A stretch of 64,000 nt of DNA, taken from contig CM029126.1 of assembly GCA_016859345.1 (NCBI GenBank), positions 13,495,527-13,559,526 of the forward strand, written 5' to 3'. The notes beneath the pieces were generated by a model, which was given only the letters and a program-made list of their open reading frames with translations, had not been told where the DNA came from and searched no databases. Below, piece after piece: positions 1-14,398 of this stretch (the stretch's first letter is position 1; each line of letters begins with the position of its first letter). The translations under genes were made by a program, and so were the position numbers. The stretch is from Istiophorus platypterus. Lineage: Eukaryota; Chordata; Actinopteri; Istiophoriformes; Istiophoridae.

Positions 1-3000
1 TTAAATGTTTTGTTACTCAAGTGGTTGGTTAAGCTTGCCTGCTGGAGAAAAACTTATTTTTGCTGATGTGGCTGTTATGTTAATTCACAGTATGAACAGC
101 TGTTTCAGGTTCACAAAGGCATAGATAATGATATCTCATTGAATAAGCTGAACTTCCTCTTAGTTTTTGGCTCTTAATTATTTTGAGACGTTACTGATCT
201 TTGAACATAACGTTGAATCACACAAGTTCATTGTCTTGACCTGTGCGTCAAATTTTCTGCTTGGGAAATAACTCTCAATCTCCTCAGCATCAGTGCCAGA
301 AAAAAACAGCTGCCTCTTAAACTTCTAAGCACAACGATTAGCTAGGTACCTAAACTAACACCATGTTCTCCACTCCAAAGATCAGAGTTACTTAAAGTTA
401 AAAATAGATTCTGACTGTGTAAAGGCAGCTTCATTGTGTAGTTATTATGTTCTTAATTCCATTCCTTTCTTTGCTCTAGTTCATCCTCCCCTCTCTTCTC
501 CTCTCCTGCTGCAGATGTCATTTACCTGCTGTCTACTCCCCAGAGACTCCAAAAAAAGACTTTTCCAACATCAAGATCTATTACACGCATGTTGTCTTCT
601 TCTTCCTCATTTTCCCTCTCCTTCCCTCTCTCCGACCCCCCACCCTCTCCATTTTTCTTTCTCCCTCCTTCACTTGCCGTTTCTCTGAGAACAAATACAA
701 TCTATCTGCCCAGCACAACAAGCAGTTTACAGCTCTTGCAGGCCTTCGAGATTAAAAAATGTAAAACTATTCTGCTTTTTTAGATGTATTTTCCACCAAA
801 GCCCACAGAGTCTCCTCCAGATTTAATTGGCCCTAAAAAATAAACCATTCTGCTGCAAAAAGTCATTTGAAAGAAAGAGAAATGGTAGGGAACACACACA
901 GAGAGACAGAGACAGAGAGAGAGATGGTGTAATGCAGAGACAGACAGACGGACAAAGAATGAGCATGTGAATTACAACAGTTGATGAATGTAATTCTCTA
1001 AGTCTTGCCTGAGCAACATTCAGACGACTGACTTATGATACAGACAGACAGTGAAGGCTTTACAAGACCAGTTAAGAGAAGGAGGGGTATGTATGCATGA
1101 CAGAACGAGGATCTGTGTGTGACTCACAAGCAGATCTAGGTGACGGAGAAAAACAGATACAGAGTTTGGAAAATACCAACTTGCAAAAAAAGAGGTGTGG
1201 GGTAGAGGTAAAAAAAGGAGCAAAGACAAATCATTGTGGAAAATAAACACATTGCGTTGGTCTTGCAGTCAGTACATACTTGGAAAGGTTTGTAATGTGT
1301 GCATTTTTTTGAGGGTGTCAAAGATGGAAATTATGAATATTTTTAAAAACTGTAATTTGTGATACTCTAAGGAGAAAATTCCTCTCATCTATACTATATG
1401 ACAAAATGTAGGGCCGTTTTCTATGCTGGGCTAAGTATTTGGATGAAATACCTTACTATGCGCCAGTAAAGTGGCAACCCTAGAAAATACTGTCTGTCCA
1501 GGTGTAAGCGAGATATAAACACATCTCCAAGCTTCATTTCCTAACATACAGTGATATTTTTGTGGATATAGTCCACATTGTTGTGGATACTCCAGTTTCG
1601 TGGATGTAGTCAAGAGAAGACTCTTTCCTGTTTTCAACATGAAAACATGTCCAAAGAGATGTCCAGGAAGAAATGGTTTGTCAGTTTAGTTTGTCAGAAG
1701 TTCTTGACTTCAGAAAACATATATTTTCAGAGGCCTTAAACCTACCCTTCACAGGATGGGATATGCATGTAAAGTGTTCAGATTCTTCTGGCCATCTGGT
1801 GTATCTTTCACTTAACACCCCTTTTCCTGTTCCTTTTGCAATCTTCTTGTGTTTTATCAGTTTTGAGAGTTATTCACATAAATTTTGATGCATCTGCAAC
1901 TCAGGCAGTAAAATTGTGTGTTTCCCAGGTACACAGTTAAATTACTCATTGAGTTGAATACCAGCATTAAGTATGGGTGAGCTTTGATACAGGTTTGAGA
2001 GATGTTTTTGAAGGCAGCTTAAAAATGAGGGCTTTGGTAGCTGCCATATTTGCTGGTTCATCCCTCACAAACATGGGATAATCAAGCAATGAAGTAAGGA
2101 GAAGACCGAAAAACGAATGATGAATATGACAAACGCGCCGGAAACATTTTTGGCAAGGGGGACAAGTGGTAACATCGATTCTGGTCACGAGTTAGGAAAA
2201 ATAATGTGTGTATACATGAAAGCATCAGTGTTTGTGCGTGTAAGACATCTGTACTTTGAAATCCGCATGTTTATGTATATGTATACATGGGTGAAAAAAG
2301 CTGAGAGCAAGCATGACTGAGATTTGTGTGTGTTTGTGTGTGTGTGAGACAGAAACAGAGAGTAATCATTGCTGTGCAGGGTGTTGACTCTACAGGGATG
2401 TGCGGTAACGTGCCGTCTAATTAACAGTGTCCTCTCTGTGTTAAGGCTGGTTCCCACAGCCCCAACAGCCATGATTAAAAGAGATGCTCTCAAAGGACGG
2501 GAAGCTCTTCCACTTCACTCCAGATACTTCCTGGATGCTGTCCACACACAATAAACCATCTCATCTTGACCAGAACGGACGCTCTTTTAACTCTCCGTCT
2601 CACTCTGCGACTGGGTTCTTCTCAAGCGCGCACACACACACTTTACTCCGACTTTCTCTCTCGTTCCCTTCATCCATGTGCCGCGCTTTTCTCTCGGTTC
2701 TTCTTTTCCCACAAACACTCCTTCTCTTCCTTCCCCTCTCACTTCTCTCACCCTCGCTGTCTGCCAAGGCTTCACATCAAAGCCAATGATTGGTTTCTAA
2801 CTGTTCAGCAGGCTGTATTTTATCCTGCTTTGTGTGAAGAGACCAAAATAATCAGCATGAATATGGAAAAACCTGCTTCTATGGTAATATCCAGCCCAGT
2901 AATATCCATATCAATCAAACTAACTTGGCTTAATTTGACTTACATACAAACGGATGGCGGTGCTTTACTCCAAAGTCCCCTTGGCTTAGAGTCACATTGT

Positions 3001-5159
3001 AAACACTGCCTTTGACTTATGTGTATAAATATACCAACTTGTCAAGGTTGCTGGCTCGGTGCTGAAATCGACTCATGTACGGAAAGCAACAATTTACTTC
3101 ATATCTGTTGTTTTCTTGGCACCACCTCCACCTCCTGTTGTAAAGTCTCCTCACCTTGGTTTGTCTCCTCTGTACACTACCGGTACCTCAAGGTTGCTGG
3201 CTAAGTGTTGTGAGGCTTTTTAAAGAAGTTTCTTCTGCAAGGTTTTCAACTTTAATTCAATAGTTAAGTTGATTTAAATTAGTCTCTTGTCCTTGGGCTC
3301 AAGTTTTCTGAAAATTCACCCATTGGTGACATGATAACTGATGTTTAAGTTTTAAATGCATAGGTTTAGAATCACGGTGAACTACTATTTTAACATTCAA
3401 CATAGTATCAATACCTTAGTGTTAATAAATTTCCAAATCAGCTGGATGATGATGAGTGTTGACAGTTACAATTAACAACAATTATTATAAAAAAGGACTG
3501 AAAAAGCTAACTTGTAGTTAGCAAGATTCATTCAATTCATCCAAGAGATGTCATTTTAACCATTGTCTTCTGTCTCAGCTGTCTGCAAAACATGCCTCGT
3601 TTTTGGAGCAGTTTATTCTCCAGCAGCACAGAGTTTAAAAAGTGATATCAGAAAAGTGCATGGTGCAAGAAATCTAATTAGCTGATCGCCTTCTGTTTTG
3701 CTCTCTCTTACTCTCAGCTCCTTCAAAATCACACTATCAGGAATGTTTTTCAATAATAAACATCACTATTTCATGTGCAGATTTGAACTCCAAAGTGGAT
3801 CTGCCAGTCTCAGCAGTTCTGCCGAAATTAATTGACTTTACTCCATTTCACTTCATACTAAATGCTGGTGTGAGCAGGCGATTTCTGTGAATGTCTGTTT
3901 CATCCATTTTATTTCTACTCGCTGAGTTCATCTCACATTAGAAGATGTGTCATCTCATCTTGTAAACTAAAAATAGGATTGACAAGTATTAAATAAATCA
4001 TAAAATTATCTAAACATGCAGAAATGTTTATCAAATGAAAAAAAAAGTGATAGATAACAGATATGGCAGGGACATGCAGCCATGAGCACAATAAGTTCCA
4101 TCCATCCTATTTTATTTCTGTTAAGGGTCAAAGGTTGGGCTAAAACCTATTCCAGCAAGCAAACCTCTTTTTAAGTGAAGTAAAAAGCCAGAAAATCACC
4201 TTGATTCCCTGCTCTGGAATTTTATTTGGAAGAACAGCAACTCACATTTTCAACATTTATAAAGACTGTACGCTGTCGGAGCATTAACAGATGTCTGTGA
4301 TACTGGTTACAAAAGTTTGTCCACAAAAAGTGTTCAGTAACGGTCTTGGTTATTGTGTTGAAATAAAGCAGCTGCTGACACTTCAAATCTGCCACCTGCA
4401 GTGTGTCACAGAAGCCTCAGATTAGGAGCAACAAATGACACATTTCAGTAAATTGCTTCCCATGTGCTTGGACTTTAACTTCAATCAAAGTCTCCTACAA
4501 ACCCCAGCCTCACTGGTAAGCTATACCCTGGTTTCATAAATTTAGGGGTGGAGATGACAAACTGTCTGGAAGGAGGAAAGGTACCCGCCATTTGGGGTCT
4601 TTACCTCTAGAAATAATAACTTCTGAGTAAGCATATTTTGATACCGCAGTATTAGGAGGAATCCCTATGGCTCAGTGGATTAAGTCTTGTGACATGATGT
4701 GAATCCACTAAATCTCTGTCACATTGTCCTTTTTTTTTCCTGTTGCTCAGTGAAATGAATTAAGCAGAAATGCTTTTATGTGGCAGAAAGTGGAAGGAGA
4801 AATACAGAAGGACTGTAACAGATTGAGGGAGAAATGGGGAGGGGGGGGGGACATATTTCTCCCTCAAAGATTGATGAAAGAGAGATATTTCTGTAACTCC
4901 AGGCTGATTCAATGAGTGGTGCCAGATCTCACTGGGGATTTACAGGCCTGGCTTCAAAACAATTAGCTGGAGAATGGGAGCTGTTTAAAAGACAAGGAGA
5001 TGAGGAAATCTTAATACAGCTGTGGGTATTTCCCCATGGAGGACTCATTTTTACAACCTTCTTACAGTGTCTCTCTCTCACCCTAATACTGCTAGCCAAT
5101 CCCCTCTCTCTGTGTCATTTCACACAGAATACAATTTTCTGAAAGCTGCTGTAGGGAAA

Positions 5160-5440
5160 AACAAAAGAGGAGAGAGAGAGGAAGAGAAAAGGAAAGTAAT
5201 GCTGAAAGAAAGTGAGGAGAAATTAAAAAAAGAAAGATATGAGAGCGTGAGGTCTGAGAGGGTGTTAGAGGGACGAAGGGAGAAAGTTATTGAGTGAGAA
5301 AGGGAGAGATAAAAACAATTGGAAGGAGAGAGTATGGAGACGAGGGGTGGGGGTGGGGGGGGCTAAACAGTGAGACAATCAAGAATGAAAAGAGACAGAA
5401 AGAGAAAAAACCACACTGTAGAAATAGATAAGGCTCAGCA
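5160..5440. repeat. Purine-rich (GA) tract
   Basis: A stretch of about 280 bases strongly enriched in A and G on the + strand (gagaga, ggaaag, gggtggggg) with few pyrimidines. It gives spurious open frames rich in Lys, Glu and Arg. It is simple-sequence DNA with no gene evidence. Confidence 0.7.
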
Positions 5441-7490
5441 GAAGTTAGGTTGTGGTTGTCTGGGGAGCAGGAAGATTGAACGCCCCTCTCTCTTTATGAG
5501 GACTTCCTGCTTGCTGCCTTCTATATGGCGAGGGCCAATCAGTGAGTCCATCTGTCCATGGGGTCCAATCAGTCAGACTGCAGAGGAACCAAGTCAGCAT
5601 GTCCTTGTCAACACAGGTAATCAAAGACACAGTTATACCTCTTTTCATATGCTCTTAACCTGGGGTTATTCACACCGTATTTCTCACAGTAGAGGCTGCC
5701 CTGAGGTAGTTTGTATCATTTTTACGTGGCTGTAGCTAACTGTGGTTATTGTTAATCTGAGTTATCGTACTGTATTAACCCTTGGACTTTAACTTGGGGC
5801 CTATTGCTGTGTTCATGTAGAATTCTGTAGTTATACACTTCACATCACCATCAAGCCTTAATTACAGAACCTAGAGACTTATCACCTGACTCTGCAGTTC
5901 CCTTCAGCTATAGAGTGTTTTAGAATATTGCAGCTCATTTTTGACTTTTATGGCCTGCAACATTTTTGTTTCACTCTCAACGTTCTCATCAACTGCATTT
6001 CCGGGCGCAAAAGGCGGTTGTTTTCAGCAACAAAGGCTCAGATAAGCACACTGTGCACAGTACACTCAAGATATTTACCCAAAGGACTTGATGGAGACTG
6101 GAATCTATCCCCCCTTCCCCCAAATCAAACAACTCATGGCCATTGCATTAAGTCAGGAATAACTAATTTTTTGAATTACTAATGTGAAATTGTGGTTTAC
6201 ACAAGGCTAAAATCAGGGTTAAAGTACAGTTTAAAATGCTCTCATAAAGACTGCATTCAGAACTGTTTTTTAGACATAATATTTAACCCAAGACACTATT
6301 TTTCTTTCTTTCTTTGCAGTGATATATGACATGATACCTCCCAGGCTACCGATGTGTCTTTGCAGGCTGCTGTATGATGCTGAAAGTGACACGGTTGGGA
6401 GACATACAGTGGAGATCTCTCTGCTAGGTTGATTTGATGCCAGACATGGGCCAGAGCACCGCAATCCTACTAGCACTGTATATTGCTGAAAAGTGATAGC
6501 CACCTTTCTATCAACGCAACAGTCTAAACGGGCAAAAGAAAACGATTACATTTTCAGTTTAATCTTATACCGCCAAAGAGCAAATGTCTACACAAACAAA
6601 AACAATTCTTCTGGGACAGTAATGCCACTGGCTACAGATGTATCACAGAAAGGATTAGAGAGGTCACAGACAATGATTTTTTTTTTTTGGCCAATTTACA
6701 CATAAAGCTGGCCTCCTGGAAATTAAAGGTCCTATTTGCCCTAAGCCCTAACTTTGCAACTAAAATCCAGGTTTTTCCAAGTACAACCAAAAACAGAATG
6801 ACTCTATTGTGCCCAGTGAAGGCAACAATGAAGCCTTACAGATCCCCCTGTTAATCCATCTTTTGTCTGTTGTTCGTCTTGCTCGTGTAGTGTATCTTGT
6901 ACACATTGTTAAGTCTTCTCACAATTATTATCGATATCACTCTGTAACAAACATGTCCCCTGCTCATCCCACCAACAGTATATACACGTACAGCAGTTGT
7001 CTGTGGTGCAGCAGCCCATGTCATCAGACTACTCCCATTCACACCTCCTCCTCTCAGTATGATAAATGGACTTCTCCCTGTAGAGTAAACAAAGTCATCC
7101 AACCTCAACCTTACCAGTCACTGTCACTTTCAGGGATACATAGTCACAGGTTACATATAGCAGTAAAACAGTTATTAGACATTCGGACACATGGCAATGA
7201 AAACATTTAATAATGTCATGCCAGAAGGAGTCTGACTTCCGACCTGCCAGTCTCACACAGGGAACTTGCCCTTTTAAATATTGTCTTTTTTAAAATTTTT
7301 GAGAACTAAGAGTATTGTGAATTTCATCTTTTTTTAATATAACAGTCTTTATGTAGTCTTTAGTAGGAAGCCAAAGCAACTTCCTATACTTCTCCCTCTT
7401 TTCTGCCTTGGAAACTTTATGAAGTAGCCTGTTTGTTTTTAGTAGTATGATGCATTGCAGGGGCCTTGCTATCTACTTGCTTTTGTTACA

Positions 7491-7514
7491 TTATTATTAT
7501 TATTATTATTATTG
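7491..7514. repeat. (TTA)n microsatellite
   Basis: Eight uninterrupted copies of a TTA trinucleotide in the upstream intergenic region. Confidence 0.9.
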
Positions 7515-9958
7515 TCAGTATCATACTGTCCTTATTTAATTACCTCACACCTCAAGTAAAAACATGCACATCCCCTCATATACTGAACTTGGGAATTTCT
7601 TTTCTGACCTGAGGAAGTAAAAGTACCACAGTTGTCGGACAACTACTTGTGAATCCAATAGGTTTTCTCCCTGTGTATTCTGCTTTTAATTCAGAGTTTC
7701 GGTATTATTTGCATGTTAAGGTGTCTCTCTCACTGGGGACCAATTAAATGATAAAGCAGTGCTGTTACAGGTTTATGTAAATTCACTCTGCGAGGGGCTT
7801 GTATTGATAAATGGTGTGGAATTACAGAACAGCAAATAACTGCAGGTGGTGTACATTATTTTCCCTTTTTTATTGATAAGGTTGCAGAGGAAAATTTAGT
7901 ATCTTAAGGTGAATAGCAAGCCCTTCTCAAGAGTTGTTATAGAGAAAATAAAGGAGAACAATGAAAGAAATACAAAATGAAGAGGAAGAAAAAATGCATA
8001 CTCTGAGCTAAGGCAGTAGCTCAACAACTTGTTAAGCTCAGGACACAAGTGAAAAATGGAGGCTCTTATTGTGGCAGCCAACATCATTAAAGCTGCATTA
8101 AGCAATATTTTTTTACATTAACATTGAACCAGATGGCTCCCTGAATCAACAGCCCAGACTGCTCTGCTGCTTTTAGCCACATTTTCAGCTCATTCTCTCG
8201 CTTTAATGTCAGCATTATGGACTAATACATAATCTTGTTGTTGGCCAGGAAAAGAAAATAACACTACCTGAATGTCAAAGAATGATACAGATGAAATAAA
8301 TTGTTTATATGACTCCAAATTACCATCACTAACAGCTACATTATCACGTACAAATAGGTTCTTCCTCAATAACAAGGAAAACTAATTTATACAAAAGCAT
8401 CTGGAATTTGTTTGAATTATCACCCTCTGAGAAGAGACTGACAGGTACTGAGATAGACAGAAAGACCCAAACATACACACACTCACATTAACACACACAC
8501 TTAGCCATGAGTCAGAAAGGCCCCTTGATGTTTTCATCCAGCCAGAAGGCACAGCAGGGACGGAAGATTCACTGTCAAGAGACAAATCAGCACAAAAATT
8601 TTTTTACACACACAGGACAGGGAGAAAAATGTCTAAACATTTCCCCCCTGAAAAGCACTTTTTCTTTCATCAAAAAGTTAACCGTCTGTGATTCCGCAGA
8701 AAGGATGGATATTAAGAGATGTAGCGTATAAGAGCGAATACGCTTCTGTGTCAGTGTGTCTTTGGAAAGAGACAAGCTACAGTCTAGATACCGTCCTCTC
8801 ATTTCTTTATGAATCAGTGGGACAGATAAAAAGGAAGGTCATTAATGAGAAAACTACTGAATGAACGGAAAAGTCGAGCTATATCGGGTCCAGTCAAGGT
8901 TTGAGAGCAGAGAGGGGCAGTTTTATATGAAGGAGACAAGTCTGTTACACTAAATCGACCGGTTTTGTGACTGGTCAAATTTCATGTCCCACCTCCATTT
9001 CCCACCTTCCTAAAGAGAAAATGATTTCTAAACTGCAGTAATCTTCCCAGACTGTGTATTATCAGTCCCACAACAGCGTTCACACTGACTGCTTCCCTAG
9101 CTCCACCGAGGCAGAAACATTTAAAAGTCTGCAGGACATGTTGAATCTAAGCCCATAGACAGAACCATACATCAGTCTACGTTCTCTCCGATGGTTTCTA
9201 ACATGACTTAATTTCTTACGTCTTTGATGCCGTATTTAATGACCTTTGTGTATTTCAGCTTCAACCTAGATCGGCCAATCGCTGTAAGGACTTTCAGGGC
9301 TTCTCTCAAACACCACAGTGATTGACTGGTTTCAGAAGTTACCACCGCCTACATTTTTCCACGTATAACGTTTTCAACGCAGTAAAGAAAATATAATTAC
9401 TCCAATTAAAAGACAGCATTAGATCAAAAGTAAAGTGATCTTTCAGAGTTACTTGAAGCAAGGATGCTGTTAGAGAAGGACCACAGAGAGGCAATGTTTA
9501 CATAGCTAACAACTTAAATACCCTGTGAGGTTTACATAGGATTTTTTCACAAGACAGGTTGACTTTTCATAAGAGGAAAAGCAATGTAAATGATAAAAGC
9601 AGCGATGACTAAATTCCATTTAACGGCTTCAGCGCTCTGGTATTGTTATTACTGTCACACTGTCACATGGTCAGTCACGACTTACTCGGACACTTGAATA
9701 GAACACAACTGTTAAGGCTATTAGTAACACCTTTGCTGTTCCTACAGTAAGTCAAAATGCTGGCTATGAAAAATGCATGTAAATGGTACAGCAAATACAG
9801 ATTTGTTATGGAGTTTTACATTGTGTGCCCCTAAGGTTTTCTATGTTACAAATGATTTTAAAAACCTTGAAAACCTGAAAATTGTATTGTTTACAGTCCC
9901 TTTATCTTCACCTTGACTGATATATTTGTCATCTGCAGGGAGCATCAACATGTGTTGC

Positions 9959-10264
9959 CATGCCCTGCACATGGAGAACCTTAGAGAAACAACAATACAT
10001 TGCTTACCACTCCATCCATAAGTGATTCCAGCCGGTTTGCTCTACATAATTGGATCTTAAGGCTCATTTCCAGTCTTTGAATTGCAGTTTGACAAAAAAA
10101 AAAAAAGAAGAAAAGCAATAGGTCCATTGAGAATTTTCTGGAGTTTTCAGCAACATCAGCAGACAGAGTCTACTCGGTCTTCAGAGAGATGGTTCAGATG
10201 TTATCATATGCCCTGTGCTTGGATAACCTTAGAGAAAACAACAATGCATTGCTTAACTCCACTA
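9959..10264. repeat. Dispersed repeat copy A, bracketed by direct repeats
   Basis: The core at about 10007-10210 is clearly similar to 13403-13622; shared blocks include actccatccataagtga, an A-rich run, ttttctggagttttcagcaa and gatggttcagatgttatc. In this copy only, the core is bracketed by two similar stretches of about 55 bases (9959-10012 and 10208-10264) that share ccttagagaaa, aacaat and cattgctta. The family was not recognised. The flanking direct repeats could be a tandem duplication or part of a larger element. Confidence 0.7.
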
Positions 10265-11046
10265 CGATAGGAAACTTGAGCTTTCCCTCTTGTCCTGCAA
10301 GTATTTCATGCAGTTGTGTTTGTGATATTAATTCAATAAAAAAAACAAAGGCTTCAGTTATGTTGCAGGTCAAGTCCTCCATTTGTCCCTTTGGTTCATT
10401 TCCAATAAATTTTGTATATACACAGTATGCACTTTTAATTGCCTATAATTAAGTCCTGGAAATCATGAATGCCTTCTTGCAATCTGGTGATTTCACCTGT
10501 GTCTTTATCAGTTGTTATTATCACAGTGCTTACAGTAAGAGCACCTTCTGTTTTTTTGCCTGTCAAACCAGTATGTTAGGAATACAAATGAGGTTAAAAA
10601 AAAACAAACTGTTGTATAATGAGATAGGAGATGGTAATGTTTGTGTATGGATTTGGTCTGCTTCAGGTCAGGTGATAATCTGCCTGTAACTACAGTGGGA
10701 TCCTAAGTAATGTGGCAAATATCTATATCATCCTTTTCTAACTGTAGGATTTTTATGGTTCACAATACAACCATATTTTTTCAACACTAATATAATACGT
10801 CATATGTTAAATGTAACCGTCATTACAGTCCAGCTGAGAAACCTTAAAGGCTCTGCTGAATCATGATCCACCATTGTAAGTGATGTCAATTACTCGTTAC
10901 GCGTATACAAAGTCTGCTTGGTTGATATCTCACATGAATCCTTGTTTGCTCTTCTGAACCAGCCAGAGTGGGACAAATGACACCCTTTTTTACTTGAAGT
11001 CATGGTCTTTGCAGAAGTCCAATTAACCATAATAACTGAAAATGCC

Positions 11047-11051
<5 letters not shown>

Positions 11052-11087
<36 letters not shown>
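11052..11087. repeat. (TG)n microsatellite
   Basis: About 18 perfect GT dinucleotides in intergenic DNA. Confidence 0.95.
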
Positions 11088-11090
<3 letters not shown>

Positions 11091-12300
11091 GAACTAAAGC
11101 TGGTACATTTGAACAGGACAGCAAAAGGATTTTCATTATTGAATATACACATCATCAGCCCTCATATAAGTTCTACACTCACTTCGGTCTGTGCCATGGT
11201 CTGGGTTTGAATGTGTGATATTTTGGCTTGAAATACAGTAACTCCAGAGACTTTATATTGTGGTTTTTGGCACGTGGCAGCATGTTGAAGCAGCTTTAGA
11301 GCAATTTTTGCAGAGGTTGAGGCCTCATGCGCACCTGACATAGAGGGACAACTGTATGCTTTGTGTCAGACCACACCATTATAAAACATATCGTCTGTGA
11401 CTCTCTAAACAGGTGGGCATTTTTTTTTTTTTTTCACAAACCAACTCAGTACGTGCTTCATCTTCATCTTCCCAGCTCAACAACCGTGACAGGATGGGTC
11501 TCTTTTTCTCCTTCAAGTCCTTTTGGAAGCACAAATGAGAAGGAGACACTATAAACTCAGATGCACAGTAAGGACTACGAGGCTGCAGTGTTTTCTGATA
11601 ACTCTAAACGTCTGGCTTACAATCAATAATGCAGCCATAGCTACAGTATAGTGCTGAAATGAACTGACAGGGCTGACTGACTAATAGGGTTAGACTGTCT
11701 CCACACTGACAGAAGATGTGGATTAGGTGATCTGCTCTGCGGATTTGTTATCGCCAGCTTGGTCTTCTCTGTCAAGTTCTGTAAACTTTTTCAAGAAAAC
11801 TGTAATACATGAACCTAAAAGCAAGTCTTTACTTTTGTATTTCGATTTTAGAAGCAACCATGCAGTTATTTAATCTTAATCAATATTGATCAACACTTAC
11901 AAGGACTGTAGGACAAAAAAAACACAGTTATTTAGGTCTGAGGGTGGCCTTACTTTTATGAAATGTAGTTTTTCTTTGGCTTAGTGAGAAATTGCAAGAG
12001 AAGTAGACACAGTTCAAGTATATACTGTAAGTAAGTAAGCTTAACACTGATAAATCAGCATGACGGCTGGTTAAAAACATGAAATAACAGTACAGAAAAG
12101 TCAAGGATATATTGAAGGTAATTTAAAAAAGAGTGGCACTGTTACTTAGTTTTCCCAGGAGCACTGACAAGTTCATTTTTAACTAAACAATGTCCTCGTC
12201 CCAGTATATACCTTGGTCAAAACTCTTTAATTATTAAAGTTTAGAAACATGTAGCAAGGTTTTTCCTCTTTTTACGACACATAATTATGTTAAAAAGGTC

Positions 12301-12323
12301 AAAAAAAAAAAAAAAAAAAAAAA
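12301..12323. repeat. Poly(A) run
   Basis: An uninterrupted A run of about 23 bases. It may be the tail of an old retroposed copy, but no SINE or LINE body was recognised upstream. Confidence 0.85.
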
Positions 12324-13402
12324 GCAAAAAAATTTCCCATGTTATTTTCAGATTCTTTTTCAGTTTTTATTTTCTTTTAACTCCTTGTATCCAGCGGACA
12401 AACCAGAGGTAGTTAATGTGTCTTGCAGGGCTGCGGATAAATACACTTAGTTTCAGACTGGAACAATTCTTTATTTACAATGATATAAATGGGGGATTCA
12501 TGGTATTGTCTATACAATAGGTATAGAAAAGAGCATAACCATGAGTGCATTCAATGGCAGAGAGAGTGATAGGGTAGACAAGTGATGAAGCCCGGGAAGG
12601 AATTCTTAGTCAGATAGAACAAACAGAGGAAACATATGAAGATAAGAGTGTTCATCCAGAGAATAAAAGCAAGGAATAAGGGCGACGGTCAGCCTAAGAA
12701 AATCTTGGTTGAATAAAACATTGCACCCGCTCTATTATGTTTTTTATTATCTCTAGATTAACTAAATCAACCACAGCACACTGAGTACACTCTACCTGGT
12801 ATTCTTATATGCCTAAATGAATAACAAATAAACATGAAAAGCTAGTATTTGCAGCGTAACGTTTTGGAATATAATAATACTGACATGTTCACACTCAAGG
12901 CCTCAAGTGTTAAACACAACTGTTAAAGGAGCATCCTAACGCAGACTAGTTAGCCTACAGTTTTTAAATGATATGCCATGTTGGTTGCTGAGCTGTGACG
13001 TGAAAACTGCAGCTTGCAGAGGTTACACTTGACATTTTGGTCATCTGTTTTAACAAAATGCAGTCACACTGACCACTTCTTTGACACGATGTAAATTATT
13101 TTGGAGCTGACTGAGTAAACGTTCAGTAAACACTGAATAGGTTAGACCTTGCATTTTCCATTAGGTTGGGCAATTTCAATGTTTTAAAGGCTTTTGATCT
13201 GGCGATATTCTCCTTAAGAAAGCAACATTGGAAATTGTCCAACCAATTAGAATTTGGCAGGGCGAGAGCTTATCGACCAATTGATTGACCAGCTGATTGG
13301 GAGATCATAGCCCTATAAAGAATAAATACAGATGTTTCAACTCACACATATGGACACACAGTTAAACTGCACATTGATATATTTTCTATATTTTTTTTTC
13401 TA

Positions 13403-13622
13403 CACTCCATCCATAAGTGAGTCAGGCTGCTTTGGTCTACTTAGGCATAATTGAATTTTAAGGTTCATTATTGATCTCGGAAATAGCAGTTTAACAAAAA
13501 AAAAAATTCTTGGCACAAGATCCATAGAAAATTTTCTGGAGTTTTCAGCAACTTTTCATGTCCTACACCAGCAGATGGAGTATACTCAGTCATCGTGGAG
13601 ATGGTTCAGATGTTATCATATG
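13403..13622. repeat. Dispersed repeat copy B
   Basis: Second copy of the unit at 10007-10210, in the same orientation and about 3.4 kb downstream. It starts with the same cactccatccataagtga block, has an A-rich run in the middle and ends with the same gagatggttcagatgttatc block. It lacks the bracketing direct repeats of copy A. The divergence suggests an old dispersed family rather than a recent local duplication. Confidence 0.7.
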
Positions 13623-13873
13623 ACCATACACTTTGTGCTATATTTTTTTGTCAAACTACTTTCATACACTTTTTGCCTTTCCCCCCATTTAGTGTATGTA
13701 AAGCACATTGAGCTTTCTTGCATATTGATGTGATATACAGAGTCTGTTTGGCTCAGCTTCACTAAAGGTGAAACAGACAGCACCTTTTACATTTATTCTT
13801 TATAATTCAGCAGGCATCCTTTAATCCTGTCATCTCAACAGTTATAGACCATCTCCTACTCAAGCTTTAAGTA

Positions 13874-13875
<2 letters not shown>

Positions 13876-13905
<30 letters not shown>
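13876..13905. repeat. (TG)n microsatellite
   Basis: About 14 GT dinucleotides, almost perfect, in intergenic DNA. Confidence 0.9.
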
Positions 13906-13907
<2 letters not shown>

Positions 13908-14068
13908 TAGGTGCGTGTAGGTGATCATGTACATTGGCTTCTGAATGTGTCTGATGGGGTTGGGTTGTGGAGGTGTTTGTGTATCTAGCTAGGGAGGAAA
14001 TTCAGAGAGACAGTTGTCACCCATATTTTAACACCCAGCAGTAAAGCATTGATCTCTTGTTTCAGCAG

Positions 14069-14396
14069 CTCTCTCCTTTTTTCCATCTCTCTCATCACTC
14101 TTTTCCATCTGACATCTCTCTCCACACTCGTTTCTTTTCTTTCTTTTCAACCATTTAATTGCCACTATACTTTAATTAATTTTCTTCTTATTCTATTATC
14201 TATTTCTATATATTTTTTCTTACCCACAAAAAACAAAACTAATCCATCTTTTTGCTCATTTTATTTATTTACTATCCTCTTCTTCTCTCTCCCTCTCTCC
14301 TCTCATTTTGTCAAATTCTCACCCCTTCTTTACTCCCCCATCCTCTCCTCATGCTGTTTTTCCTTTCTCTTACATTCTTCTCTTCCTGACTCCTAC
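14069..14396. repeat. Long pyrimidine-rich tract
   Basis: About 330 bases dominated by C and T on the + strand (ctctctcc, tcttcttctc, ccttctttac). It ends in a consensus-like 3' splice site, tcctacag, at 14391-14398, immediately before the candidate exon at 14399-14484. Confidence 0.7.
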
Positions 14397-14398
14397 AG

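Noticed and set aside
2566..3015. 149-residue + strand frame
   Set aside because: Low-complexity Ser/Leu/Phe/His sequence from a CT-rich stretch, with no recognisable domain and no splice-site framework.
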